Shown one piece after another: positions 63,033-64,000 of a DNA stretch of 64,000 nt (the first letter of the stretch is position 1; each line of letters opens with the position of its first letter). This DNA comes from Blastococcus sp. HT6-4. Its GTDB lineage: Bacteria; Actinomycetota; Actinomycetes; Mycobacteriales; Geodermatophilaceae. The DNA lies in the NCBI RefSeq assembly GCF_039679125.1, contig NZ_CP155551.1, forward strand, positions 2,728,001 through 2,792,000, in the 5' to 3' direction. The position numbers and the translations under genes were made by a program. Below the pieces are notes generated by a model, which saw only the letters and a program-made list of their open reading frames with translations, did not search any database and was not told the origin of the DNA.

Positions 63033-63737
63033 TCACTCGCGGAGGGGGAGGAAAGGGCGGACCTCGGGGGGTTCGGCGCCGGCGGCCGCGACGACCACCC
63101 CCAGGACGCGTCGGACCAGTGCACCATGTGCACATCGCGGTATCGGATTCGCACCCGACCGTCGGGGCCCATCGTCTCCGCCCACGCCGCCAGGTCCACC
63201 CGACCCAGGGTGTCGAGGGTGGTCGCACCGACCTCGACCAGGCACTCCTCGTGCACCGAGTGCCGGAGCGAGCACCCCCCGGCGTTCCGGTGCCGCCGGC
63301 ACCCGTCTCTGCTCGGCGGCCGACAGCGCGACCGGCATCGCCGCCAGGACGTCGCCGGACACTGCCTCGACGTCCACGGCGACGGCGTCCCACCCGGCGA
63401 CAGCAGCGACCGCCCGCCGGGTCCGGGACAGGCTCACGTGCACGCCGGGCAGGCCCCGCAGTCCCGGCTCGCCGTGCATCGCGGAGCCGCAGTCCGGGCA
63501 CCGCTGCTCCGTCCCGAGGCTCTCGATCGGCCGCTGCGTCAATGCGGCCGCGCACCACCGGGCCAGCAGGTGGGCGGCGACGTAGGCCTCCCGGTCCGCG
63601 GGGTGCCGCAGCGCTGCGGCCCGCCGCCACTCCACTGCAGTGAGCAGTGCGCCGTCGAGTGCGCGCAGCCCGTGATCCGGCCGCACCGCGCAGGCGAGCG
63701 GCCGCCGAGCGGCGGTGACCGCCACCGCCTGCGTCAC
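63033..63737 (-). pseudogene. 4'-phosphopantetheinyl transferase superfamily gene, frameshifted
   Basis: The N-terminal two-thirds (CPDCGSAMHGEPGLRGLPGVHVSLSRTRRAVAA, then VAVDVEAVSGDVLA with the Mg-binding Asp/Glu) read in one frame. The frame then shifts and the family's second motif appears as LRHSVHEECLVEVGATTLDTLG; after SDASWG the reading returns to the first frame as VVVAAAGAEPPEVRPF up to the stop at 63033. So two compensating indels remove a proper (W)xxKEA-type motif; the second is repaired by one extra G in a G5 run. The total length (235 codons) fits an intact family member. The GTG at 63737 is the probable start. Confidence 0.72.
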
Positions 63738-64000
63738 CGGACCTGCTCCGCCGACGCGCCCGCACCCAGCGTGACCTTTCTTGCACGGGATGGAGCGCCA
63801 CGAGTTGACGGACGAGCACCCGGACTCGTCCCGCCGCCGGCGCGAATACCTGACGCAATGTCGCGCGCCGACAACACTGGGACAAACTGCTGGCACAGGT
63901 CCGAGCAGATCATTTCAGCCATCCGTTTCCGCCCCGTCCGGCTGCTATTTTCCGAGTAGCTGTGACTTTCCTCCACGAGCTTCGGGAACCGCCACGAGGA
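63738..64000. other. Right-end intergenic region
   Basis: 263 nt, less GC-rich near 63905-63970. It probably contains the promoter of the phosphopantetheinyl transferase gene. An open frame of about 80 codons (63734-63976, minus) has no recognisable character. Nothing else seen. Confidence 0.35.

Overview
The window is high-GC actinobacterial chromosome, most likely from the Geodermatophilaceae (Blastococcus/Geodermatophilus/Modestobacter type). The evidence is the very high G+C, frequent GTG starts, many 4-8 nt gene overlaps, and actinobacteria-restricted families (DUF3710, DUF4193, DUF3159, DUF3039, DUF3099, DUF4192, DUF7455, IdeR, polyphosphate glucokinase, CeoB/CeoC). The genus cannot be fixed from sequence alone. 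No rRNA, tRNA, CRISPR array, transposase or phage gene was seen, so most of the window is ordinary core genome with a few accessory patches.

Layout. 1-4.5 kb: a sugar-binding lipoprotein (cut by the window edge) divergent from a fadA-fadB beta-oxidation pair. 4.9-7.1 kb: dxs translationally coupled to a thiamine-binding protein gene. 7.3-8.5 kb: small unknown genes. 8.7-13.6 kb: RNA methyltransferase and a KimA-like K+ permease, divergent from the paired TrkA-type regulators ceoB-ceoC. 13.6-17.6 kb: leftward block of DUF3159, OB-fold protein, DUF3710, dut, an unknown gene and DUF4193. 17.9-22.9 kb: aminoglycoside-phosphotransferase-like kinase, LytR_C protein, inositol monophosphatase, ppgK and the principal sigma factor. 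23.5-30.5 kb: DUF7455, VanW, YihY, DUF3039, the psuG-psuK pseudouridine pathway, DUF3099 and a HhH-GPD protein.

30.5-34.6 kb looks like an accessory island: a secreted two-CBM22/GH10 xylanase and a rhodanese-like gene lie between two 93-bp direct copies (about 95% identical) of the 5' end of the HhH-GPD gene. 35.8-39 kb: RNase J and an MFS transporter lacking a normal start codon. 39.1-45.1 kb: a P-type ATPase broken by two single-base losses, then DUF389, DUF305, FUSC and DUF2267 genes, a set that looks like membrane/stress functions. 45.2-52.4 kb: dtd, a SigB-like sigma factor, a methyltransferase, the overlapping acuC-pat deacetylase/acetyltransferase pair, and ideR. 52.6-57 kb: S9 peptidase, DUF4192, a lipoprotein and a Dabb protein. 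57.05-62.02 kb: a tightly packed rightward operon of GT4, methyltransferase, terpene-cyclase-like toroid protein and two GT2 enzymes, the best candidate for an undescribed pathway. 62-64 kb: a TPM-domain protein and a frameshifted phosphopantetheinyl transferase.

Working together. The sigma factors, IdeR, RNase J, K+ module and AcuC/Pat pair form a regulatory and housekeeping backbone. Several genes have a TANNNT -10 hexamer exactly 6-7 nt before the start codon, which suggests leaderless transcripts. Three of the coding defects are single-base losses in or beside short runs, so raw-read support should be checked before calling them real pseudogenes.
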